Shown piece after piece: positions 11,049 through 20,933 of a stretch of 64,000 nucleotides of DNA. This DNA comes from Antedon mediterranea (lineage: Eukaryota; Echinodermata; Crinoidea; Comatulida; Antedonidae). Numbering within the stretch: position 1 is the stretch's first letter; every line of letters begins with the position of its first letter. The notes under the pieces were generated by a model. The model ran no database searches, was not told the origin of the DNA, and saw only the letters and a list, made by a program, of their open reading frames with translations. The stretch lies in contig NC_092679.1 in the NCBI RefSeq assembly GCF_964355755.1, forward strand, positions 11,398,932-11,462,931, read 5' to 3'. Both the position numbers and the translations under genes were made by a program.

Positions 11049-12584
11049 AATTTGTTTTCTACTTATTTTCTCACTAGATTTCCAAATAAATTTATAAAGT
11101 AATGTATTGAGCTTTGCAACACAATTTTTATTGGGGTTTGGTATGGTTAGAATTATGTGATTTATTTTTGGAATAATTAGAGATTTTACAATAGTAAGCC
11201 TTCCAAGAGGCGTGAGATATCTTTTTGACCATTATGCTAGTGAATTTTGTATAGATGTCATAAATTTATTATAATTTAGTTCTGGCATTTGAGTGTAGTC
11301 AACACAATACATGATGCCAAGAAGATTAAAGTGTCCATCATCTGGGCAATAGAAATCTTTTTCTTTACAAATTCTTTCTTTACAATGCGTTTTGCTCCCA
11401 ATCCACATAGCACATGTTTTTTGGTAGTTAACCTTTAAACCAGATATGTTGTAAAAACTATCTAACTCTTTAGGCCTAAATGCTTCTAGCATACTATTTT
11501 CTGAGCCATCAATGTATATAGTGGCATCGTCAGAGTACATACTGATTTTAAACTCGGTGCCTTCTACATTAATACCTTTCATGTACTCATTTGATCTGAT
11601 ATACATAAAATAAATAAATATGGTGAAAGAGGGTCGCCTTGACGACATCCTCTTTATATATTAAAAAAAGGTGTTGGGTAACCATTTACAAGAACACTTG
11701 ATTTACATTCGTTATAAAAAATGTCAATCCACCTTAAAATATCATCACCAAAATTATAGTTTAAAAGGACTTTTTTCATAAAAGTGTGGGAAACCGTGTC
11801 AAAAGCCTTTTCAAAATCAATAATTAACACAAGACCAGGAATATTACGTAATTTGGTGTAAACTAGGATGTCGTACATTGTTCTAGTACACTCACCTATA
11901 TATCTACCCTTCATGAAACCTTGTTGGTCCTCATTAATTAGAAGATTTAAAACACATTTTATTCTTTCGGCTATACATGATGAGGCAATCTTATATACAA
12001 CATTTAAAAGTGAAATAGGTCTCCAGTTTTGAATCAATTCACGTGGTTTATCAGATTTAGGTAATAGTGTTATTAAGCCCTGTGTCTGACTTATTGAGAG
12101 ATGACCTGTATCGAATGCATAATTTAATTAGTTAACAACAAATTGTCCCAGACTTTTCCACAAAAATTTAAAAAACTCTACTGAAAAACCATCTGTGCCA
12201 GGACTTTTGTTATGTTTCATTAATTTTGTTTGAGGACTTTACTAACTTCTTCAAATGTGTGTTTTCCTTCTATTTTTAATTTATCACTTTCAGCTAAAGT
12301 TGTTTAGCACGCTTTAAAACCTCCTCAGCCTTGGCTGTATCAATAGGGTGTTCACTGTATAAATGTTTATAGAAAATATATATGCTTTCTTTGATTTCTA
12401 TTTGGCTATTAACTAAAAGAGAATCGTTTTCTTTTATGCAGGTTAAGAAAATTTTTGATAGATTTTTTGCCGTCTTCACACCACTGTGCCCTTGATCTAA
12501 TTATAATTCCTGCTATCCTGATCTTACGTATTTTCTCTAACTCTTCTTTTTTAACCGTCAAATCTTCTAATACATATATTTATA

Positions 12585-12853
12585 ACTGCAAAGTTAACGA
12601 ACAAAAACCTCACATAAATCACTTTAAATCGGTATATGAGAGGTATAAAGAAATTGAAAAGTACATTGTTTTTAAAAATAGCTAGGCTGTTGATATTTAT
12701 GTATAAAAATAGCCATATATGTTTTGTAACTTGAAAAGGTTACTTTATTATTATTTTGTATTACTTTGTAATGTAACCAAGTTAAGTAATGTATACTGTT
12801 TTATGAAATATAGAAAATAAAATAATAAAAAAAAAAAAAGAAAAAAAAAAAGA
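12585..12853 (+). mobile_element. Probable plus-strand poly(A)-tailed fragment inserted in the LINE
   Basis: Minus-strand ORF2 coding fades here. The sequence instead reads like a plus-strand 3' end: AT-rich text, an AATAAAATAAT signal near 12818 and an A-rich run (12827-12852) where A13, G and A11 follow each other. Minus-strand coding resumes beyond it. This fits a nested retro-insertion or a twin-priming event. The left boundary is a guess. Confidence 0.4.
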
Positions 12854-14052
12854 TTTTTCTTTTGGATTTAAATTAAAAATATTTTCCAGAATTTCCTTTA
12901 CTAGTTTCTTTTCGATTTCATTATTTTTTTTGTTTTTTTGGCTAGAGTATTTTAGTGTTACGCTTCTGATTTCCATCAAAAGTACATCTAAAAAAAGTTG
13001 ATTATTTATACTAAACTCTCGGACATCCTCGTGATTTTCTTTCTTTGAATATTGATCGATAATTTGTTTTATTTTTTCTTCTACAATAGTGCAATAATCC
13101 ATATCCTTAAGTAATGAGTTGTTAAACTTCCAAAACCCAGTACCTTTTTTAATATCGTTAAATTGTATTGAAAGTAGAACAATTGAATGGTCGGTCCTAT
13201 ACCCCGGCTTAATAATACAATTTGTAACTACAGTAAATGCGTAAGGTCTCTAGAGATTAAAAAGAAATCTAATCTCGCTTGTTTGAATGGATTTTGTTGT
13301 TTCCATGTATAGGATTTAGTATTCCTGTTTTTTTCTCGCCAAATATCAATTAGATTGTCATTTTGAATTAGTTCTATAACTTGGTTACATGCATTCGGAT
13401 TATTGGTGTTTGTATAGTTTAGGTAATCGACATTAGGATTTAAAACCAAGTTCCAGTCGCCACAAATTATAGTATAAAGGTTTTCAAAATTATGTATGAT
13501 ATCCTCAATATCAGTATAAAATTGTGGGTTATCTCTATTTTGGCCATATAAATTAATTAAAGTAATACGTGTCTCTTTAATTGTTATGTCAAGAGCTACT
13601 AAGTTTCCAATTGTATCTGTTTTTTGATTATGAACTTTAAATTGCATCTTATTACCAAACAATATGGCCGTTCCTCTAGAATTTGAGGTCCCAGGTGAAT
13701 AAAAAAACATCATATCCCCATTCTGCCCTAATGATATTTTCACTTTCTTTATTTATATGAATATCCTGAAGACAATATATGGACCATTCTTTCTCTCTTA
13801 AGTATTCAAAGACATCACATCTTTTCTTTTTGTCTCCTAAACCTCTACAGTTAATTGTAAAAATGTTTAACTCAGTCATGGTAATTTAATATATTTATTA
13901 CAATATGCAAAAGAACAGACTTAAATAACTTTTTATTAGAGCGATAAGACACACAAAAAAAATAAATAAAAAGAAAAAAACAACAAAAATAGAGAATAAT
14001 CATTCGCATGTTCAGATAGTTCGGGTAGTATGTTAATGATATATTCTCAAAT

Positions 14053-14748
14053 CTAGTTGGGCTCATCCTTACTAGCTGCGCATCTCCTGCGTGTTCTTGA
14101 TTTCTTACTGTGGACAGTTTGGTATCGGATGCATGGTGGAAGTAACATCGGTATGAACGCAAATTTAACATCTGATTTTGCTTTTATATTTTCTAGATGC
14201 GTATCTTTTAATTTCTTTCTCCTTGCTGAGAGGTCGTCCGAAATAAAGATTTTATGTCCGTTCAACGTGTTGTTTTTCAGCGTTTTTGCAGTATTTGAGA
14301 GTATGTGCAATTTATCTCCATATCTCAATAGTTTCACGTGGATCGGTCTTGGATATTCTTTTCGTGATTTTTGTTTCCGTGCTGGTGTACGGTGTGCTCG
14401 CTCTATTTCAATGTCTACTGCTTCTTCAAGCTTCATGTGGTTGAAAAGGATAAACCTGACTACGTCCTCGCTTGACATGTTGTCTCCTGCACCGTAATTT
14501 TCCGGAACGTTATGAAACACAATATTATTCCTGCATGATCTATTCCTTAAATCGTCTATTTTGTTTTCAAGCCTTACAATTGCTTGTGACCTATGTTCTT
14601 CTGACTCTTTGTTCTTTAATTGTTCGGTAAAGGTTTGGTCTACCATATTTAATGACGTTTTTAGCTCCTCTATACTTTTCTTATTTGTAACATTTACCTC
14701 TTCTACTTTATTTAATCTGTTTTCTACCTTTGATATTTTTGTTTCCAT
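14053..14748 (-). pseudogene. ORF1 of the L1/Tx1-like LINE (coiled coil plus RRM)
   Basis: A 231-codon open stretch starts at METKISKVENRLNKVEE. The first 70 residues form a heptad-rich coiled coil, followed by an RRM-like RNA-binding segment (RNNIVFHNVPENYG, then IEIERAHRTP) and a basic C-terminal domain. This is the layout of L1 ORF1 proteins, which coat the element RNA as trimers. Weak homology extends upstream to about 14900 in another frame, so the true N-terminus is probably broken. The ERAHRTP motif recurs in the fragment starting at 30072. Confidence 0.75.
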
Positions 14749-15163
14749 AGAGTCTAGTTTATTTAGAATTGTATCTAGCTTTGAATGAATATCGTCAAGC
14801 GAAACAGGTATGCATTCCTCACCTGTGTTTTATTCCCGCCTTTCCTACTATCGGCACCTTTGTTCTTTTGTTTACTACGATCGTCAGGCGCTACCGATCT
14901 CAGGTGATACGTTATATTTTCCTGTTTATCCTGCTTACTTTAGCTATAGATTTTTCCATTTAGCTGATCTTGATAGTCAGGATGTTATTGAAATGTACTT
15001 ACAGTTTATTGCAGTCGACAAGACGATTTAGGTACAAAAACTGCTATATATATTTTTTTTTCAGGAGCTCTCGATATGTACACGTCTTACTCCATAGCTA
15101 GTCAGACGCCCTCAATGTAAGTTGGTGGAAGACAAACTAAACAGAAGGTAATAAAGACAAGTT

Positions 15164-15448
15164 TATCTTTGTACATCTAATAGATTAGCATCTATTATAA
15201 AACTCTTATCATAGAAAAAGTGACGTTTTAATTTTCCCTCGTAATATATTTCACTTTTTATGTGTTTAGAAAATCAAATTACCAATCGTCAGTCAAAATG
15301 AAACTGACTGTCTTTGAACATCTAATAGATTAGCAGCTATTAAAAAACTCTAATCAGAAAAAAAAAAAGAAAAGCTTTTTGATAATCCCTCGAAATATAT
15401 TTCTCTTTCTATGTGTTTAGGAAATCAAATTAACAATCGTCATTGTAG
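15164..15448. repeat. Two tandem copies of an approximately 147-bp unit
   Basis: CATCTAATAGATTAGCA occurs at about 15174 and 15320. Both are followed by CTATT...AAACTC, by a CCCTCG.AATATATTTC motif, then by TATGTGTTTAG.AAATC and CAATCGTCA. The two units lie immediately upstream (minus sense) of the LINE at 9400-15060 and could be 5'-UTR promoter monomers of that element, by analogy with mouse L1. That assignment is inference. Confidence 0.6.
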
Positions 15449-15454
15449 AAACAT

Positions 15455-15640
15455 AGCAGGAATTTTTTTCTTTTTTTCTTCTATTCCTTCCTTTTCATTT
15501 TCTTTTCTCTTTCTCCTTTTTCTCTTTTTCCTTCATTCCACCCCCCCCCCTTTTTTTCTCTTTTTCTTTTTTCTCCCTTCCCTTTCCTTTCCTTTTCTCT
15601 CTTATCTTTTTTATTTAAAAAAAAAAAAAATCTTATCTTA
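15455..15640. repeat. Long polypyrimidine tract (plus strand)
   Basis: About 150 bp that is almost purely C and T, including C10 (15541-15550) and long T/C runs, followed by an A14 run. The mirror-like homopyrimidine composition could form triplex DNA. It probably derives from a retroelement tail. Hydrophobic Phe/Ser ORFs across it are artefacts. Confidence 0.7.
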
Positions 15641-15649
15641 TCTTATTAC

Positions 15650-16600
15650 ATATAAATCATGCATCTATTCAGTGTGCTTTATTCTCAGCTTATCTCCTGT
15701 CGATTGTGGCCTATGTGGGTTTATTTTCACGATCATTCAGTTTTTGATCAACATAACATATTTTTCTCGTTCATTCTTCGTTCTATCTCTAGATATCCCT
15801 TTTATATTATGATGTCCTGTAAACCTCATAACTGCTTCCCTTTCCTTTACTTCTTCGAATACAATTTTTATTGGTCTGTTCTTTTTATCTTCTCTTTTTC
15901 CTATTCTTATTATTACTCTTATTATTTTTTTTCGAGATGGTACTCTTTGTCTTCCAACATTTCTTGTATTTTTACTAGATCTTCTTGCATTCTTTTAGTA
16001 GTATCCTCTATTTTAGATTCAACTATATCATATACAATCAAGTTCATTTTTCTTCTTTCTTTGTCTTCGTATTCTTTGAACATATCTTCAAGAACTACTG
16101 AAACTTGTTTATTCTCTCCTATTTTATTCATCTCTGGCGTTACTCTATTTACCTTCTCATCTAATTTATCTTGCTTAGTTTCTAAATCTTTAATTCTTTC
16201 ATTGAACACATTAACCGTCTTCTTATTTTGTTCTTCCATATTTTTATTTACTTTTTTCTCTACATCTGATATTCTTTTTTCCACTTCATTTACTCTCTTA
16301 TTAATTTTTATGTCCAACTCTTTAATTTGTATTTCAAGATCTCTATTTCTTTGTAGCAACCTCTTTTCTATTTCCTTAATTCTGTCTAGAATTACCCAAC
16401 CCCGTGTTACTTCATTACATCAGACTCGAGCTACTTTTTGGTCTGGGACGTTTTGCTTTATGTTTTTTACTCATAGATTTATCGCTTACATTCTCATCCC
16501 CAGTAGGTGAAGGATAATCATCTTGACTGCTATTTCTGTTATCACGATCGTCAGGCCTGTCATTATGTTCAATAAATTGATGCATTGTTTTTTGTGCCAT
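15650..16600 (-). pseudogene. Orphan LINE ORF1, coiled coil plus RRM-like domain
   Basis: On the minus strand: MAQKTMHQF at 16600 starts a 61-residue acidic and then basic leader ending KKHKAKRPRPKSSSS. After a frame break comes a long heptad coiled coil (16359-15922) and an RRM-like start (RRKMNLIVYDIVES). A second frame break leads into about 80 further residues with RPIKIVFEEV and IKGISRDRT, as in the C-terminal domain of LINE ORF1 proteins. No ORF2 follows downstream; the polypurine tract (minus strand) does. It is thus a detached ORF1, of a family different from the one at 14053. Conserved charge and heptads argue for ORF1; the exact clade is unknown. Confidence 0.6.
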
Positions 16601-16759
16601 TATGCTAGGCCTAAGTCTCTGTATGTAACCTGGTAGGTGTTAATTAGTGTTTGATAAACAAATTTGTCACACTCAATAGCCTACTAGGATGAAAGGAAAA
16701 GTGGCAAGCTTATTTGTACCAATAAACCTATATCATGGTAAATGGTAAATTGGAATGGT

Positions 16760-19235
16760 ATTACCGCCAGTGGCGACGTAAGTCAGAGTGCCAAACTTCT
16801 CGAAACTACTCTAACCAACATTTTAGATAAACATGCTCCTTGGAAAAAACACAGGGTACGTAAAAAAAACAGCTCCTTGGCTCTCTGGTGATGTAATTGA
16901 AAATATGAGAGAAAGAGATAAACTCAAAAGAGAATGTAAACATTCTAAAAATGAATCACTCTGGAAAAGGTACAGAAAGTATAAAAATATGTGCAATAAA
17001 TTAATACGTAAAAGTAAAGCTAATTTTATTCAAGAAAGTATAAAAGAAAATAAAAACGATGTAAAAAAAACATGGGATACCATAAGATATTATATCGTCA
17101 AAAAAGAAAACTCAAACTATTCAAACAATTTGCAATGATAATGGCGATGTCCTCTATAAAGCCAAGGACATCGCAAATGAAATTAATACATTTTTCTCAA
17201 ATATAGGTTTAAATCTTGCATCACAAATACATGAGCCGATAAATGATATAAATTATGATGAAATCGATGCTTTCACCGAAAATAATTTTGAATTTGAACA
17301 CATCACATGTGAATTTGTATATAAATACTTAAATAATCTTTCAAAAAACAAAGCCACTGGTCATGATAACTTACCACCGGGCATTCTAAAACTGTCTGCC
17401 CCGATTATATCCCCAACAATTACAAGAATCATAAATCACTCCTTCACAACATGTAAATTCCCAAATACGTGGAAAATAGCAAAGGTCACGCCAATTTTTA
17501 AGAATGGTGAAAAAACTAACCCTAATAATTATCGTCCCATTTCCGTCCTACCTATACTTTCAAAAATAATTGAACGAGTCGTTTTTAATCAACTTTATGC
17601 TTTTTTGAATAATAATAATCTGTTATGTATAAATCAATCAGGTTTTCGACAATCATACTCAACATCTACTGCACTTACAAAAGTGACGGCAGACTGGTAT
17701 AGTGCAATAGACGAGGGTAAGCTGGTCGGAATCTGTTTACTAGATTTTAAAAAGGCCTTTGATACGGTAAACCATAACATACTATTAAGCAAATTGAGAC
17801 TTTATGGTTTAAGTAAATATGTTTTAAAATGGTTCGAGAGCTATCTGTCTGAGCGAAAGCAATTCACAAATGTAAATAATACATTGTCTGACTATACACA
17901 CATCCAATGTGGAGTGCCTCAGGGGTCAATCGTGGGCCCACTTGCTTTCCTCTTATATATAAATGACCTATCGAAAGTTGCAAACAAATGTAAAATAAGT
18001 ATGTATGCTGACGATACTATAATTTATTGTTCTTCAAAAAATGAAAATGAAATATACCAAAGTATAAATGAAGAACTTATACAAATCGACGATTGGCTAA
18101 AAAATAATAAATTGAGTCTAAATGTCTCTAAATCCGAGTTCATGTTGATCGGATCGACAAACCGATTGGCAACCACCAAAGAAAAAAATAGATCAGTTAA
18201 TATAGATAACGATGTTGTACCACGCGTTCGATTTTGCAAACATCTCGGTATCATAATAGACGAACATTTATCATGGAAAAATCAGATTGAATACATTCGA
18301 GGTAAAGCTCTAAATGGATTGGGTATGCTTAGACGATGTAGCTATTATTTTCCACAAAACATATTAAAACATATTGCAAACTCTATTGTAATACCTTACT
18401 TGAGCTATTGTAACATAATTTGGGGAAATAGTAGTCAAACTCTAATGAAAAGAGTTCAAACTATCCAAAACAGAACAGCTCGAATCGTGTGTGGTCTAAC
18501 ATGGGACACACCTAGTAGTGAGGCACTAAGGCAAATTAATTGGTCACCTTTATTTTATCAAGATAGATATGAATGTTGTATGGTTATATATAAGGTTTTG
18601 ACAGATAATGCCCCACCTTACCTAAATAATGTATTTACATTCAATGATATAAATTATAATCTAAGGCACAGTGATACACATCTATTCATCCCAAAGCCAA
18701 AAACCGATTTTAAAAAACGAAGTCTGTCTTATCGTGGAGCAATTATATGGAATAGTCTCAATGTTGATACCCTTCCAAATTCAGTTAAGTTGTTTAAAAC
18801 GTATCTGAAAAATGCATTGTAAACAAAATGGTATGGTAATCTACGATCTAGGCCTACATCCAACTTTTAAAATGGCTAAATACTATGTAAAATGTGTGTT
18901 TTATCACTATTATTTTAAGGTAAATGAAATCCAAAAGATTTATTATGTATTACAGTTGAATCCCCATGAATTATACACTTCGATAAGGGTTTCCGTTTAC
19001 ACGGGAAGTACCGGTATGGTGTACCCTAAAAAGAGGTGTCAGATGAAGGGGATTCTGCTGTAATTTTGTTTCTTTTCAATTTCAATTTTTTTCGTTTCTG
19101 TTGTATTTATATGGTGTTGATTTCTTTTTGTTTTGTAATACAGTATCACGAACTTGTGTAAAAACAATCAATATTGATTGAACGAGTTGTACTGCACATC
19201 AGTCTCGTGTCTAAATAAAGTTTATATATATATCA
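16760..19235 (+). mobile_element. Jockey/CR1-type LINE, 5'-truncated, plus strand
   Basis: The element lacks its endonuclease and starts near the linker before RT. ORF2 ends at 18822. A 410-bp 3' UTR follows and ends in a TATATATATC microsatellite after an AATAAA at about 19216. 5' truncation and a short-repeat tail are typical products of target-primed reverse transcription. Confidence 0.8.
16770..18822 (+). pseudogene. Reverse transcriptase ORF2 of the jockey/CR1-type LINE, one frameshift
   Basis: The linker (16833-17138) runs in one frame to LQ and a stop. A single-nucleotide shift near 17136 restores homology (ICNDNGDVLYKAKDIANE), which continues without a break to 18822. From 17605 the frame is open for 405 codons. 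It holds the RT palm LLDFKKAFDTVNH, GVPQGSIVGPLAFLLYINDL, the catalytic box MYADDT (Asp136 and Asp137 of the open stretch), then the thumb with HLGIIIDEHLSW and a C-terminal segment with the RTARIVCGL and AIIWNSL motifs seen in jockey-like enzymes. The RT core itself looks undamaged, so the copy is fairly young. Endonuclease domain absent. Confidence 0.85.
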
Positions 19236-19354
19236 TCAAGACAGAATGATTTAAGCAAAAACTTATGTCCTGCCTTGGCTAGCAAAATGTAAAAACCGCT
19301 GTGTGGTTGAAGGCCTAGCAAACTATACCTCTAACTCCTTCTCCAGAATTGTAT

Positions 19355-19754
19355 TGTAACGTTTCCCTGCCTCGTTGTTAGCGGGTTCGGCGTCGGTGTT
19401 ATTCCGACGAAGATAAGTTAAGTAAGTACAGTAATATGACGTACAGAAGCACAAATTACAATCTGTTACGAATTCAGGAGGTGTTTTATTCTTTTCACAA
19501 CTGCTGATACAGTACACAATAGAAATGATATTCGTATGCCCTACCTAATAATTGCGTGTAACTTCAGGTACAAAGTAATTCCTAGTATGGATTGGATCAG
19601 AAAATTTTAAGCCTATGACTCTTCCTGTTCAAGGTTGGAGCTCCACTCCTCACATGTGGGTTTCTTCCTCCTCAGATTACAAATCCACCCACCAATCAGA
19701 AGCCTTCTAAGAGGACTATTCCATAACAATAAGAGGGGTATCAAAATCGTTACA
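19355..19754 (-). repeat. Single 400-bp LTR
   Basis: Bounded by TGTAACG at 19355-19361 and CGTTACA at 19748-19754, giving the TG...CA ends and short inverted termini expected of an LTR. The polypurine tract abuts its upstream (minus-sense) edge. Confidence 0.75.
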
Positions 19755-19983
19755 CTGCCCCGCTCCCAGAACGATTCGTCCCCTGAATCGTCAATAAAAA
19801 AAATAAAACGAAATCAAACAAACAAAACTTAGACAGAGGGTCTACTATGCCTCTGCCGCATTCCTTAAGGGATTAAAAAAAAACAACTAGCTAATCCAAC
19901 AAGTATTCTTCTGTCACTTCAATTCCTCCACTAGGCTAACACTTCCGTCTCGGTAATGTGTGAGTTTCTTCTTTTTGATTACT

Positions 19984-20472
19984 TTAATCTTGGAGAAACC
20001 GTGCAGGACGGTTCCTCTGTCGCCTTTTCGGATAGCGGGATGAGTTATCTGGTTCGGGTTCTGCCGAGCCTGACGAGTCTGGTACCTCAGGGATAATAGA
20101 TGTGTGCCCTGTATTTGCATTTGGATCTGGTTCTGTATCGACATTCCCTCCCCCCGGTGTAGCCCAGCACGTTCCTGTAACGTTTCCCTCATAGAACTTG
20201 AGGAGGTCGAAGTGAACTACCCGGTACTTCCCTTTGGGACTTAGCTGGATCCGGTACGTTACTTCCGACATCTTTTTGCAGATCAGGTACGGACCACGCC
20301 AACGACTCTCCAGTTTTGGAGAGACTCCTTTTCTCTTGGTTTTGTCGTACATGAGTACAAAACTTCCCTCGTTCAAGGAAGGTCCACCTGCCAATCGGTC
20401 ATATAACCGCTTCTGCCTCCGGGCGCTCTTCTTCAATGCTTCTCGCGCACGTACAGCATCAAATCTGCGCAC
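19984..20472 (-). pseudogene. Gypsy integrase C-terminal fragment
   Basis: An open 162-codon stretch contains the end of the integrase core linker (REALKKSARRQKRLYDR), the GPY/F-type segment (SPKLESRWRGPYLICKK, then YRIQLSPKGKYRVVHFDLLK), and a Pro/Ser/Glu-rich tail ending RPARFLQD just before the polypurine tract. These are the standard last features of Ty3/gypsy pol. The catalytic DDE core is absent, so the fragment is not functional. The annotated Met is only the first one in the open frame. Confidence 0.75.
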
Positions 20473-20533
20473 TCATGGCAATTTTTGAAACGCTTAAAAT
20501 TGCCTGAAACGTACTCTAATAAATAGTGCTAAG

Positions 20534-20577
20534 GAAAGAATAAATAAATAAATAAATAAATAAAGAAATAAATAAAG
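20534..20577. repeat. (AAAT)n microsatellite
   Basis: AATAAATAAATAAAT repeats with one AAAG interruption. Confidence 0.9.
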
Positions 20578-20933
20578 ATTGTGACAGAATCAAGAGGTTA
20601 TATGCATGATAATGCATTATAACCTAATTACTGTGAAATACAACAGCGCCACCTGTTGTCTTGCCTTTATTTTGTATGTAAACACCACCACGATATGCAG
20701 TAGTAGCAGCAGATTTTTGTGTACGCTTTGGAGATATAGGCCTATAGGTATAGATACTAATTTAATTCAAAAGGGCATTTAAATTAGCTTTAGATCGTTT
20801 TAGAATTTTGATTAATTAATGGGAACATCTCTACAAGACATGGAATCGTTGGAAAAAACATAATTAGTCTGGATTAATTCCAGTTTCCCGTCGAATTTTC
20901 ATATTGGGACTATTGCTTTCTTTCAGCGATGCT

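Larger units (their letters stand above)
9519..13879 (-). pseudogene. ORF2 (endonuclease and reverse transcriptase) pseudogene of the L1/Tx1-like LINE
   Basis: Pieces in order on the minus strand: 13879-13228, endonuclease, beginning MTELNIFTINCRGLGDKKKR with CGDWNLVLNP and QARLDFFLIS; 13102-12782, linker; 12479-12294, linker; 12037-11654, RT fingers and palm, with WRPISLLNVVYKI and IDFEKAFDTVSH; 11648-11232, RT palm with a YSDDATIYI box, where the usual Ala is Ser; 11018-10295, thumb and connection region, duplicated; 9959-9519, C-terminal Cys-rich part with CTFC...HLFVSC. Stops and frame breaks separate every piece. Close in sequence to the plus-strand copy at 30072-32165 but not its source in any provable way. 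Confidence 0.8.
9400..15060 (-). mobile_element. L1/Tx1-like LINE, nearly full length but rearranged, minus strand
   Basis: On the minus strand: a 5' leader, ORF1 (about 14900-14053), ORF2 (13879-9519) and a 3' A-rich tail (about 9470-9400, read as T-runs on the plus strand). Two ORFs, an RRM-type ORF1, and an ORF2 ending in a Cys-rich segment (CTFCDVPETLPHLFVSCKYV) fit the L1/Tx1 group. It carries stops, frameshifts, a 331-bp internal tandem duplication (10387-11048), an inverted 63-bp segment (9958-10020) and an apparent plus-strand poly(A) insertion (about 12585-12853). Confidence 0.8.
19355..20490 (-). mobile_element. 3' remnant of a Ty3/gypsy LTR retrotransposon, minus strand
   Basis: Read on the minus strand: the C-terminal part of pol integrase (20472-19984), a polypurine tract (GGGAGCGGGGCAG, plus-strand 19755-19768) and then one LTR (19754-19355). 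The 5' LTR, gag, protease, RT and RNase H are missing; the element is cut at about 20490. The flanks show no matching target duplication, as expected for a broken copy. Confidence 0.75.

Noticed and set aside
15411-16510. Phe/Ser-rich hydrophobic ORFs that mimic a multi-pass membrane protein
   Set aside because: They are antisense to a coiled-coil LINE ORF1 and to a polypurine tract.
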